A stretch of 64,000 bases of DNA from Sternotherus odoratus (taxonomy: Eukaryota; Chordata; Testudines; Kinosternidae). Within the stretch, counting starts at the first letter, position 1, and each line of letters begins with the position of its first letter. Of the stretch, positions 11,401 to 20,539 are shown in pieces. Location: contig JAVMKO010000009.1 in assembly GCA_032164245.1 (NCBI GenBank), positions 78,687,212 to 78,751,211 of the forward strand, read 5' to 3'. The notes under the pieces are model-generated. The model did not search any database. It was not told the origin of the DNA and saw nothing but the letters and a program-made list of their open reading frames with translations. Made by a program: the position numbers and the translations under genes.

Positions 11401-11405
11401 ATAGG
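11401..11405. repeat. Right TSD (ATAGG) of the solo LTR
   Basis: Exact match to 10275-10279. Confidence 0.7.
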
Positions 11406-11489
11406 TTCTTAAAGACTCTCTTTATCCTATTTTGGAAAGGTGCCCACATCTCTGCCCCAAATAAGATTTGATAATGGGGGCTTTAATCC

Positions 11490-11740
11490 CAAAGATTTTA
11501 AGGCTCCTCACTCCCATGGAGGTTTGGTTCCTTTTGAAAATTTAGGCACTGAGCTCTTTTAAAAATTTGACCTATCAGTACCCAGTTAGCAGGTCAGGTG
11601 CCCATGCTCATGAATGTCAATGGGAGTGAGGCACCAAATCTGCTTTCATGCTTTTGAAAATTTCACTAAGTACTTAAATCACTTTTGAAAATAGGACTTA
11701 GGCTCCTAAGACACTTATGTGCTTTGGAAATTTGTACAGA
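11490..11740. repeat. Palindromic MITE-like repeat
   Basis: It contains several 'ttttgaaaat' and 'taggctcctaag' units in both orientations, for example 'ggacttaggctcctaag' near 11694 and 'caatgggagtgaggcacc' near 11618. This fits a dispersed palindromic MITE family of amniotes (related pieces at 37440-37560 and about 49605-49665). No transposase. Confidence 0.5.
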
Positions 11741-12085
11741 AAGTCCCACTGAAGAGTGTGAAGATATTTTGACTTTGTTTAGATTTAAAATGACACAGAG
11801 AAGTTTATCCAAAATGTTTCTTCCTGTCATTACAAATTTTAAAAAATTATTAAACAATGGCATTCCAGCCGCATTAAAATATCCCAACACAAACTCAGAC
11901 AGATACCTATAGAAACTCACCCATATTGCCTTTAGGGTGTGTGGGACGATCAAGCTCCTTGCTCAATGTACGATCTATGGTGAGTTACACATTGGAGGGG
12001 TGGGGGAAATTAAGCGCTTGGCTTAATCCGGAATCGTGGGCAGGTTTGGCAGATGGGCCAGGAATTTAGACACATGGGGAGCTGT

Positions 12086-12141
<56 letters not shown>

Positions 12142-13040
12142 AAAGGATTAAACGTCAAAGGGACTCACGCTGATAAATTATTTAGGTGCTCTTGAAAACT
12201 CTTTGCTAAATGCTTTTATGAGGATAAAACCACCCCTTTAGAACCTCTCAGGGAGTATCCATTGTAAAATTGTCAGACCATCTCATCAGCTCGAGATTTG
12301 TATTTGTTCCACTCCCATTGTCAGATGTTTTAGTTTGATGAATGAAAGGAAAATTGACCACTATGGTATTAAGCCTTGAAAGAGACAGAGAGATGTTTCT
12401 TAATGGTAATTGTTACAAATAACTCTCAATACCTCGTGTGATTTATTTTTAATAACATGAGAAACGGCTCTAGTCACCGAAATAAACCCATCAATGTCTC
12501 AGCTTCTGCTGAAGTCAGGAATTAGAGTCACCGCTCTCAGCATGTAGGACGTAAAAATCTGTCATTCAATCTGGAAGCTGTAGGGATATGTTTCCTCTCC
12601 CCATATTGATCCACATTCTATATTGTGACAGTGTTGCAATGTGGACAATTTCCTTTGACAAGGGCTGAGAAACCGTCTGTCTCATTTACGATCCCAGCAA
12701 GCACCGGAGCTCAGGATATAGCTTAACATGGCATCCTTGGCAAGTGGAAATATGCTACCCTCTAGGTGGTGGTCCACCCGCCTGCTCCTGTTCTTTTCTA
12801 GGCTCTTCTTCCTCAAGAGGACTTGTATTTAGGATTCACACCTGTGACAGAAAACTTTAGAGCCAAAAAAGGCCTTATAGGGAGGAAAGGATTTTACAGC
12901 CACCAGTAAACATGAAAGTGGATTGGTGATTAGTGATGGAAAGGGCCATAAAGCTGCATGCGGAAAACATTCGGGGTGACAAAAATACGTAACCCAGGCA
13001 GAGTAATCTCACTCTCTGTGTGCAGTAGGCGCGAGGAAGA
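11741..13040. other. Single-copy-looking DNA with a GT microsatellite
   Basis: A perfect GT run occupies about 12087-12139. The stretch from about 12200 to 12620 has even, AT-rich, non-repetitive composition and could be conserved non-coding DNA, but nothing in one sequence can show that. No gene seen. Confidence 0.4.
12087..12139. repeat. (GT)n microsatellite
   Basis: About 26 uninterrupted GT units; probably length-variable. Confidence 0.95.
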
Positions 13041-13049
13041 GGAGTATAT

Positions 13050-13136
13050 TACTTTAGGCCCCGATCCTGCAATTGGCTCTGAGCTTACCCAGAGACAGGG
13101 CGATGTGAGTCACTTGCAGGATTGGGATCTAAATGG
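13050..13136. repeat. Short palindromic MITE-like element
   Basis: Outer arms 'ggccccgatcctgcaa' and 'ttgcaggattgggatct' are inverted copies of each other about 50 bp apart. The same arm type recurs in degraded form near 8405-8500. Confidence 0.45.
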
Positions 13137-13299
13137 CTTGCTTTTCATCCGAGCCTCCTGGTGGCTGTTTTGGTGGTGTCATAGTTTCACCGTGAAGAAG
13201 TGCTTGGAGGAAGAATCCATCCAAACGTTTTGATATTTGTCTCAAAATCTTGAGGGTCACTTCCCCCCAGCCTTCTCTGACGTTACTAGGTGTGAGGCA

Positions 13300-13392
13300 G
13301 GGGTAACTGGTTAAATTCTACAGCCTGTGTGATGCAGGAGGTCACAAGATAAGTGATCTAAAGTTGCTTCTGGCCTTGGAGTCTGGGAGTGA
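13300..13392 (+). mobile_element. CR1 3' terminal fragment
   Basis: 'Cctgtgtgatgcaggaggtc' followed by 'gatctaaagttgcttctggc' and 'cttggagtct' is the end of a CR1 3' UTR, badly truncated. Confidence 0.6.
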
Positions 13393-13399
13393 AACCACT

Positions 13400-15480
13400 G
13401 ACGGGGGTAGGAAGAGGTGAAATAGAGTGAGGGCCTATGGCAGAGCCCGGGGTTGAGCAGTGAGCACCCCTGGGCACAGTGGAAAGTTGGCACCTGTAGC
13501 CAGAGCCACAGGTCGGCCACTCATGCCCTAGCCCTTGCCCAAGTAACCGTTTTGATGCTCCTTTGCTTATCAGCTGTACAATAGTGAGCTTCTTAACTGA
13601 ACTGTGTTCTCATGTGGACGCTAGCAGATCCCATCTCCAGTCCTGCAGTCTTCCTCTTTGATTTCTTCTTCCTCCACTGACTCTTGCTATATTCCATTTT
13701 TACCCCTGCCAATGGCTCTTATGGCTTTCTCTGGTACATTGAAGTGATAGCTCAGAATTGGACAGATGCTTTATAACTACCTCAAATCCACCTCTGTATT
13801 TGTACAGTGTAGGGAATTGTGGACTGTTTTTATCTTGAAAATAAATACCAGGCTCTCACATATCCATCTTAAGTGTGTCCTGTCCCTCTGCCATTTTGTT
13901 TGTATAGTGTGGGGGTGATTGTAGCTATTTCTCCAACATTAACATGTAACTAAAATCTCACTGTCATCAAGTTCCTACAATGTTATTTCTTTATAGTGCA
14001 GTAGCAATGAGGGGCTCTAGTCCCAGACCAGGATCCAGTTGTGTTAGGCTCTGTAGAAACACAAACCAAAAAGATGGTCCCTGACCATGACCTCTTATTT
14101 TTTTACCATCTCTTTACAGTGTTCTTTGTCAAGAGAGTTTTGGTATAAATTAACCCTCTCAAACGCACACAAGAAATGAGTTTAAAAAGAGGACGTTTGC
14201 GAGTGCTGGGCTGTTGACAAATGGCCATATATACAGAGATGTAATTATGACATGAATCCAATTCACGCATCAGCTTTTGAGAGATGGGGACATGCAGGTG
14301 ATCTGTCATGGATGGAAGTTTTAGGAAAATCTTATGAGTTGTTAAGGACAATTGTTACTGTAATCTCTGCGTGCCTGTATACTCATCCGCAGACTATATC
14401 AGTCAGGAGTGTGCTGTTTGTTCACTGGCTGTTATCTTGGACCTCCACTGCTAGATATGTTTTAAATAACTTGCTTATTGGGTAAAAGTGCTTCAAAACA
14501 ATACAGAAGAATTCTATTCCATTACTGAGAGATGGTTCCCAAAGAGAAGTGAGGGAGTGTGATGGCAGAATCTCTAGCCAGTAACTGGTACAAGGCAGAC
14601 TAAGAAAGAGGTCTGAGAAACCACTTCACAGTTTTTGAAGGGTTTTGCCTGCTTTATCCAGTGCATCCTCCTTGGGTACAGAGGGAAGAATGTCCATTCT
14701 CCAAATGACAGCAATTGCAGGGGAAAAGAGTAAAGAGGTGCCAGTAAAAGGGTTGTGATTAAAAAGAGAGAGACTGGAAAATGTGGGGGGGGAAGGGGCA
14801 GTTTATGGAAAAACGTGCAAAGCTGAAATCCGGCAATTTCCCATCTTCTCTATGAACCACATTCTACCACTCAGCCAGGCACAATAAAATGTTGCAGAGA
14901 TATCCATGGCACGCTATGCCGAGATGAAAATGGATTATATGCAAAATTGATTCCGCAGCTCTAGTGCATAATTACTACTTCCAAAATACCATTGCTTCAC
15001 TGTCCCTCTTTCAAGGTTTGCTCTCAAAATAAATGTTATTGCCCTCTTTAAAGATACTGCATAGTTATATCTCTCTGCTGCTTCAGTGGGGAGGAATTTA
15101 GGATGCAAAGTGCTGTTTTTTTCTTTATTTGATTTCTGTATGCATGCAGTGCCACTGGGTGCTACAGTGTTTGTGTAATGTATTTGGTAATCGTTTTCAT
15201 TTCAGAAAAAACATTCATATTCTGGAAGGTCACAAGCTGTTGGGAGGTACCGACTGGCAGTATTCTGATACCAGACAGCAAAATTTGCAGGACGGCGTCT
15301 GAAAAACCTATTTAAAATGTCATGAGCTGCCTCAAATACAAATTGTGTCTCTAGAACTTGCCTTCGCATTTGTAGAGAGGTCTGCCAAATCATTTTCTGC
15401 TGCCTGCCCCTCACTCCCCATACAGACCCCGTCTTCAAATGTAATGGATTCTTTTCCTCAAGGACCCCACCCTCTAGGCG
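13400..15480. other. Mostly unrecognised DNA
   Basis: The only repeat I can point to is a fragment at about 14015-14095 ('gttgtgttaggctctgtagaaacaca' then 'aaaaagatggtccctgacc'), which resembles the tail of an old amniote SINE/LINE. The frames at 14103-14351, 14252-14485 and 15202-15603 show no domain. No exon signal is convincing. Confidence 0.4.
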
Positions 15481-15488
15481 TAGGGCTG

Positions 15489-16444
15489 TGTTATAAGTGT
15501 GAAGGGTGCCTTGCCTGGGTGGGACTATGTTATCTAACACAGTGTGCCTTGCCTGGGTGGGGCTTGTTATCTGAGACAGGTAACGTAGGAGTTTCCCTGC
15601 CATGGGGGAGGGAGGAGCCTCGAGCCCATGAAGAAGGGAGGAGCAAAGCAGTCAGTTCCATCTTGGCTGGTCTCCAGGGAGGAGGCCAGGGCCAGGGGAG
15701 TTCCATCTTTGCTGCACATGAGGCAGGAAGCTTGCCAAGGTAGCTGGCAAGGGTTCTAGACCATCTTTGGCTATAAAGATGGCTCTACCTTTTTCTGATA
15801 CTTCTACTTAGCTGATGTAAGTAAATTTGATTCTTCTAATAAGCCGTGCCTTTGGGGTGTTCTTTGCCTTTCAGACCAAAGTGGGGAACCCCAAATGTAA
15901 AGTGTCTGTATTTCTGCTTTAACCTTTTTCTTTATTAAATTTTCTAGTTATAAAACTGTCTGGTTTATTTCCTTAGGGTTTTTCTCTGCTTCCAGTCTGG
16001 GAAAGGGGAAGGGAAGGGAATAGGAACCAGGGCAGCTAGGGGCCTAGCTGGAGTGTGAAAACTGTCTCTCCTTACCGTCAGGTTAGACGGGGGAGGGAGG
16101 AAGCAGTCGGTTTTTCTCTCTTCACAGGGAAGAGAGGAGGTAGGGGGAAGTGCATAGCCCCCTGGTATCTGACTTGGCTTCCAGGGAGGAAGACAGAGTC
16201 AGGGTTAGGGGAAGATCGGGGGGCCCTCCAAGGTTTTGGAAGTATACCCGATTGGTGGCAGCGATTGGTGACCTCAAGAACCCCAACTGGCAAGGTGGGG
16301 GTGTCTTAGGGTGGAGGACTTGTTGGTCTGGCATAGAAGAGGCCCAGCCTTTGTACTTAAGAGCATAAGGGCTGGGGGTACCCCCTCTTACAGGCTGGCA
16401 GGAGCTATTTTTAATCAGAGCTAGCAGGGGGTGTGTTTGTGACA
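15489..16444 (+). mobile_element. ERV LTR-like element, about 956 bp
   Basis: It starts TGTTATAAGTGTGAAG, resembling the start of the LTR at 42214 (TGTCATAAGTATGAAT), and ends GTTTGTGACA. It has a U3 direct repeat (15506 and 15544, 38-bp period), a TATA-like 'ggctataaag' (about 15768), a poly(A)-like 'tttattaaatttt' (about 15931) and near its end 'gattggtggcagcgattgg', echoed in the 42.2 kb LTR ('cggtggtggcagcaattt'). No matching TSD was found, so the limits are less certain. The frames at 15345-15743 and 16055-16565 belong to the LTR. Confidence 0.65.
15506..15581 (+). repeat. 38-bp tandem duplication in the LTR U3
   Basis: 'Gtgccttgcctgggtggg' begins at 15506 and again at 15544, each followed by 'tgttatct'. 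Tandem enhancer duplications are common in retroviral U3 regions. Confidence 0.7.
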
Positions 16445-16654
16445 CTTCCAAAGTTGACAAACTAACTTTATGTAAAAAGTAGGTGGCAGGATCTTTGTGT
16501 CCCCATTGATCTCCTATACCAGGAGAAAGTTTCACATCGCAGGTTCTTTGCAGTGTGGCCAACATTTCTAATGTATTTCAGGGGACAGTGGTCCAAATGG
16601 GATGGACATGTGGGGAGCCAATAGAGTGTTCTGTATACCATCGGCTGAATTATA

Positions 16655-16750
16655 GCTCTTCCCACGCTTTACAAACCTGATTAATCGTCCCAATAAGCAC
16701 CCCTGTGAGCTGCCTGTTGTTGTTCCCATTTTACTGACAGGGGAACAAGA
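16655..16750 (-). mobile_element. MIR SINE, first part (split)
   Basis: 'Cacgctttacaaacctgatt' followed by 'gttcccattttactgacagg' and 'ggaacaaga' is the reverse complement of the MIR core and 3' part. It is interrupted by the GC-rich element that follows; the rest resumes at about 17195. Confidence 0.6.
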
Positions 16751-17194
16751 CCATGTCTACATATGCCCACACTGGCGGCAGCAGGTAGCATACGTGTAGC
16801 TACGCGCTTCGGTGAAAAGCAGGCCGCGTCCACTCACTGCGGTGTGTCGCTCCATGTGGCAATGAATGTCTCTGGCTGCAGGGAGGTCGCAAGGAAAGGC
16901 CCCACCAGCATGGCCTCCCCACACCAGAGTCTTTCCCTGCCGCTGGAGCCGTTCACTGCAGCAAGGAAAAGCTCCACCCTGGGGGAGGCAGCGAGACACT
17001 GTCTTGCTGCAAATAGCAGGATAGAGGTGGGAGGCGGGGTTTGGGCACGTGGAGAGCTGTGTTGGGTGTATGCCCTCGGGTTCTGGCCTGTACTCACCTA
17101 CGCCATGCCTTACAGCTACATTGCCCTTTATACCGGTGTTAGCTGGGCATTGCCGCGTGGGTACCCTTTCCGCCGCTGTTAAGTGGAGACTTAC
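16751..17194. mobile_element. GC-rich DNA transposon-like insert in MIR
   Basis: This is a GC- and CpG-rich block between two MIR halves. It starts 'ccatgtctacatatgcc' and ends 'gtggagacttacc'; the reverse complement of the end (ggtaagtctccac) is a rough inverted match to the start. It also holds 'gtgtagctacgcgcttcgg'. A non-autonomous cut-and-paste element is the best reading, and no TSD is clear. The overlapping frames at 16763-17182, 16757-16999 and 16834-17097 come from the high GC content. Confidence 0.5.
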
Positions 17195-17265
17195 CTTCGG
17201 ACCGACTGAGCAGGTTTAACATCCAAGCCAGGATTATAATCAAGTCCTAGGCCTTGTCTATCAAC
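17195..17265 (-). mobile_element. MIR SINE, second part
   Basis: 'Catccaagccaggattataatcaagtcc' (17221 on) matches the region of MIR near its tRNA-like head, reverse complement. It continues the copy interrupted at 16750. Confidence 0.45.
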
Positions 17266-17269
17266 CATT

Positions 17270-18700
17270 CTACTGAGCTGCTTCCACTGGAGGCAGGAGT
17301 CCACAGTGAGTGCCTAGCAGTCACTGGGCTGCTTTGCCAGTGGCTAGGTTGCGACTTGAACCACTCCTCTGCCCAAGGAGTAAGAACTCCCTTTATGCTC
17401 TTACCTAGGTTACCCACATCCTGGGCCCACACACATAGAGACTAGCTGGGCTACTCATCTGCTTATTCCCTCCTCAAAGTGGGTGGAGTTAGCCTAGTTC
17501 TTCCCCTTTACTCATTGGCCAGAATAGCCAAGCCACTGGCGGGATGGGGTGGGAATGTATTGCAGGCATAGTCCAGCAGTAAGTAGCTCCCTGCCAGGAG
17601 AACGCATGAGGCAGGGAGGGAATCATGACACCTCGGGTTATTGCTGGAGTACAGTGCCTCCCCAAGGGGTCGGGGGTCTGATCTCCCCCCATGCTGCTGG
17701 AAGCCATTGTCTGGAGTTGCCTAAAATCCCAATCTGTTCTTGTATTTATCGCGTGTTTTGCAGATGATATGGCCTGAGCTGCAAAGTTTGGTTCCAAATC
17801 TCCCTGAAAGTCGGCAACGTTGAAATCTGGGCTGTGGGATCAGGTCTCTTTTCTACTTTGGCACAGGATACATTCTAGTAGTCAAAGAAGAGTAAATATG
17901 CTGTTGAAGTGGAATAGCCACAAGATAGTTATAGTACTGTCCTCTCCCAGCAGTTTCTTTTAAAGGTGGATTTGACTGAGCACTTTATTTGACCCCTACA
18001 TGTTTCTGATCTCCACAACATGCTCTTTTTCTGCTGCGCACTGCGCAGGAAACGTTAAGCTGAAAGGTAATTTGTTTTCAAACCGACACTGATTTTGCTC
18101 CACTGTTGCCAACACAAAAGAATTCTCTGCATCGATTTTCTCCAGCGAGGGCTGCAGGGACATTTTTACCTCCAGAGAACGGCCACAGAAACCTTTACTG
18201 CTGCTGCCCCTGCTACACCTGTTCTGTGAATTAAAAACTGAGCTTGACAATCTTGGAGCTTGATGTCTGTCACCTTTCAGGAGTCGTTAAAATTAACTGA
18301 AAGGTGTGGGGGAAAGTTAGGGTGTAAAATTCAACTCTCCAGTTATTGTGGAGCAGGAACTTTTTAATATACTGATGGTGGAAAATGTCAATGCCTTGTG
18401 TTTTTTTGACAGTTTAAAATTGTGACATCACAACTGCTCATAATTTTTAATCAGTGGTTTTTGTGGGATCAGTTTCTATCCCAGATGCATGTGTGTCTGC
18501 CCAATCCATAGGAGATGTGGGGTTTTGTTACAGGCCTTACCTACACATCCTGGCTTGTTAGCCCAAGTTGTATAGATTCATACTTTAATTCTTGGTCTCT
18601 GGATCGATCTTCAGTCTCAGCAAGCTACATCTGAGGGCAGAATCTGATGCCGTGACTTTTGAAGAAGCCACGCAGTGGCTGGTGCTACACATCTGCAGAG
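17270..18700. other. Unrecognised DNA
   Basis: The part up to about 17780 is moderately GC-rich and may be an unrecognised old repeat; the rest is AT-rich. No gene supported: the frames at 17247-17432, 17489-17797 and 17996-18250 show no family motif. Confidence 0.35.
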
Positions 18701-18703
18701 GAG

Positions 18704-18742
18704 GAATCATAAAAGGGTAGGACCGGAAGGGACTGCAATAAG
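18704..18742 (-). mobile_element. CR1 LINE, 3' tip (interrupted)
   Basis: 'Gaatcataaaagg' followed by 'accggaagggact' is the inverted 3' tip of a CR1. The rest lies at 19497-19795; the two are separated by the hAT-like insertion. Confidence 0.65.
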
Positions 18743-19496
18743 TAGGGCCCAACCAAATTCACTATCCGTTTTGATCAATTTCATGGACAGGTTTTTTTAA
18801 CTGGTCAATTTCATGTTTTCGGCTGTTTGGGGTTGGGGGTCCTGATACAAAGGGGGCCACGGGAAGTTGTAAAACTGATATAAGGAGGTTGCAGGATTGC
18901 CACCCTCACTTCTATGCAGCTGGGGGAGATTTCCAGAAGTGTAGGTGGGTCTGATCTGCTGGTCACCCCCTGCCAGAGGCTCCTTGTTGCTAGACCCAGC
19001 TAGGCTGCAGAGGGACACGATTCCCTCTTCCTCCACATGGCCACTTTCTGGGGGAGATCAGACCCTGGGTTCCTCCCTTGGCTTCAGGAAGCTCTGCAGC
19101 TGCACTGCTTTCAGAATCGAGCTCTGAAGGCAGGAGACATGGAGCTTCCTGCAGCTGGGAGGAGATTCCTGGAGGGTGCGTATGTGGGGTGGGGGGTCTG
19201 AGCTCTCCCGTGCTGCCGAAAGCCTTCAGAGCTGTCAGCAGCCACGGAGTCGGGGGAGTTACCCGGAGGTGGATCTGATCTTCCCTCACAAGTGGTCCCG
19301 CAGGGGAAGGGGAAGTCCCATCCCTCCCCGGCCCTGTGGACTACCAACTGGAGTTTGGTGAATGGTAGGAGCCTTCCAGCTGGGGCGTCCCCAGCCTTGC
19401 TCCCCCCCCCCCCCTCCAATGGCCATATTTCACAGGGGACGTCTGATCTCATGGTCTGTGATGTGTTTTTCATGGTGTGAATTTGGTAGGGCCCGA
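18743..19496. mobile_element. hAT-like non-autonomous element nested in CR1
   Basis: The element is 754 bp with inverted ends: left TAGGGCCCAACCAAATTCAC and right end reading TCGGGCCCTACCAAATTCAC in reverse complement. It interrupts a CR1 at the point where CR1 normally reads like 'tcaggagg'. The flanks GCAATAAG (18735-18742) and TCAGTAGG (19497-19504) look like a decayed 8-bp TSD of that site, which fits hAT. No transposase is seen. A C run sits at about 19401-19415. The frames at 18797-19036, 18990-19289 and 19111-19518 are in this repeat. Confidence 0.7.
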
Positions 19497-19795
19497 TCAG
19501 TAGGTCCCCTGCACTCAAGGCAGGGCTAAGTAATTACTAGACCATCCCTGGCAGGTGTTTGTCAAACCTGCTTTTAAAAATCCCCAATGTCGGAAAGTCG
19601 ACAACCTCCCCAGGCAACTTGTTCCAGTGCTTAACCACCCTGACAGGAACTTTTTCCCGATGTCCAACCTTAAGCCTCCCTTGTTGCAATTTAAGGTCAT
19701 TGCTTCTTGTCTTATCCTCAGACATTAAGAAGAGCTGAGGTGACTGGCTGATGAGCAAGGTATAGACAGATTTCTGACATCCGCACACAGATTCT
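19497..19795 (-). mobile_element. CR1 LINE 3' region (continuation)
   Basis: 'Ggtcccctgcactcaaggc' leads to 'ggcaggtgtttgtcaaacctg', 'caggcaacttgttccagtgc' and 'catcctcagacatt'-type sequence, the inverted 3' end of a turtle CR1. The minus frame at 19537-19788 translates to a CR1 RT C-terminal remnant (..KHWNKLPGEVVD..). Confidence 0.85.
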
Positions 19796-19799
19796 TCTT

Positions 19800-20117
19800 C
19801 TCCTCTTCAGTTTGGAAACCACCAACGTATCACATCCTGAAATGTCTCAAAGTATCCTTCCAGCCAACTGGCTCGATCCTTGCCTCCTCCTGTCAGCAAA
19901 TTGCGGAAATACAGGATATATCAGCTTCAGAAGGCATATGCGTGCTTTCCTAGCCAGACACACGCTTTGTAGGTGACAGCTGGTGCAAGAGAGGACCATT
20001 TGGGTATGTAGTACATGACTGCCAAAGGGAGAAAACCGAAGGAACCGGTGAGACTCCCTGTTTTCCAGTTTAATTTTTTGATTCACTGCTTCAGGAGAGA
20101 GGATCAGTCCCCATATG
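19800..20117. other. Unrecognised DNA
   Basis: No repeat or gene recognised between the CR1 and the next DNA transposon. Confidence 0.4.
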
Positions 20118-20125
20118 CTCATGAG
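20118..20125. repeat. Left 8-bp TSD (CTCATGAG)
   Basis: Palindromic 8-mer repeated exactly at 20527-20534. Confidence 0.7.
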
Positions 20126-20526
20126 TAGGGCTCCGTGTCTGTCACGGAGAGCGCGGAAGTCACAGATTCCGTGACTTTCCACGACCTCCGTGATTTCTGC
20201 AGGGGCCGGTGTGGCTGACCTCAAGGCCGCCCAAGCAGCGAGTCCGAGCCTAGCCGTTCAGGTGGCCCCTAGGACAGCAACACCAGCAATTACTGAAGCA
20301 GTCGACTGCTCCAGGTGGCTCCGGGCGCTGGTCCAAGACTGGCCTGAGCATCCCCCCCACCCAGAAACTCCCCCTCAACAGCAGCTCCAGTGCCCTCCCA
20401 CAAGATATATTACAAATACCTGTAATTAAACGTCATGGACAGGTCATGGGCCATGAATTCTTGCTTATTGCCCATGACCCGTCCATGACTTTTACTAAAA
20501 ATACCCGTGACTAAATCATCACCTTA
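20126..20526. mobile_element. hAT-like non-autonomous element, 401 bp, exact TSD
   Basis: It begins TAGGGCTCCGTGTCTGTCAC and ends, in reverse complement, TAAGGTGATGATTTAGTCAC. It is flanked by the exact 8-bp duplication CTCATGAG. Subterminal 'catggacaggtcatgggc' and its inverted form 'gcccatgacccgtccatg' form a further hairpin at about 20433-20488. An 8-bp TSD and TARGG ends are hAT hallmarks. There is no transposase, so it would have needed one in trans. Confidence 0.8.
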
Positions 20527-20534
20527 CTCATGAG
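20527..20534. repeat. Right 8-bp TSD (CTCATGAG)
   Basis: Exact match to 20118-20125. Confidence 0.7.
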
Positions 20535-20539
20535 CAGTG

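Noticed and set aside
16763..17182. 139-codon plus-strand frame in GC-rich DNA
   Set aside because: It lies in a transposon-like insert between two MIR halves; long opposite-strand frames overlap it, and it has no recognisable motif.
18990..19518. Several 60-135 codon frames
   Set aside because: All sit in the hAT-like element; low stop density there reflects base composition.
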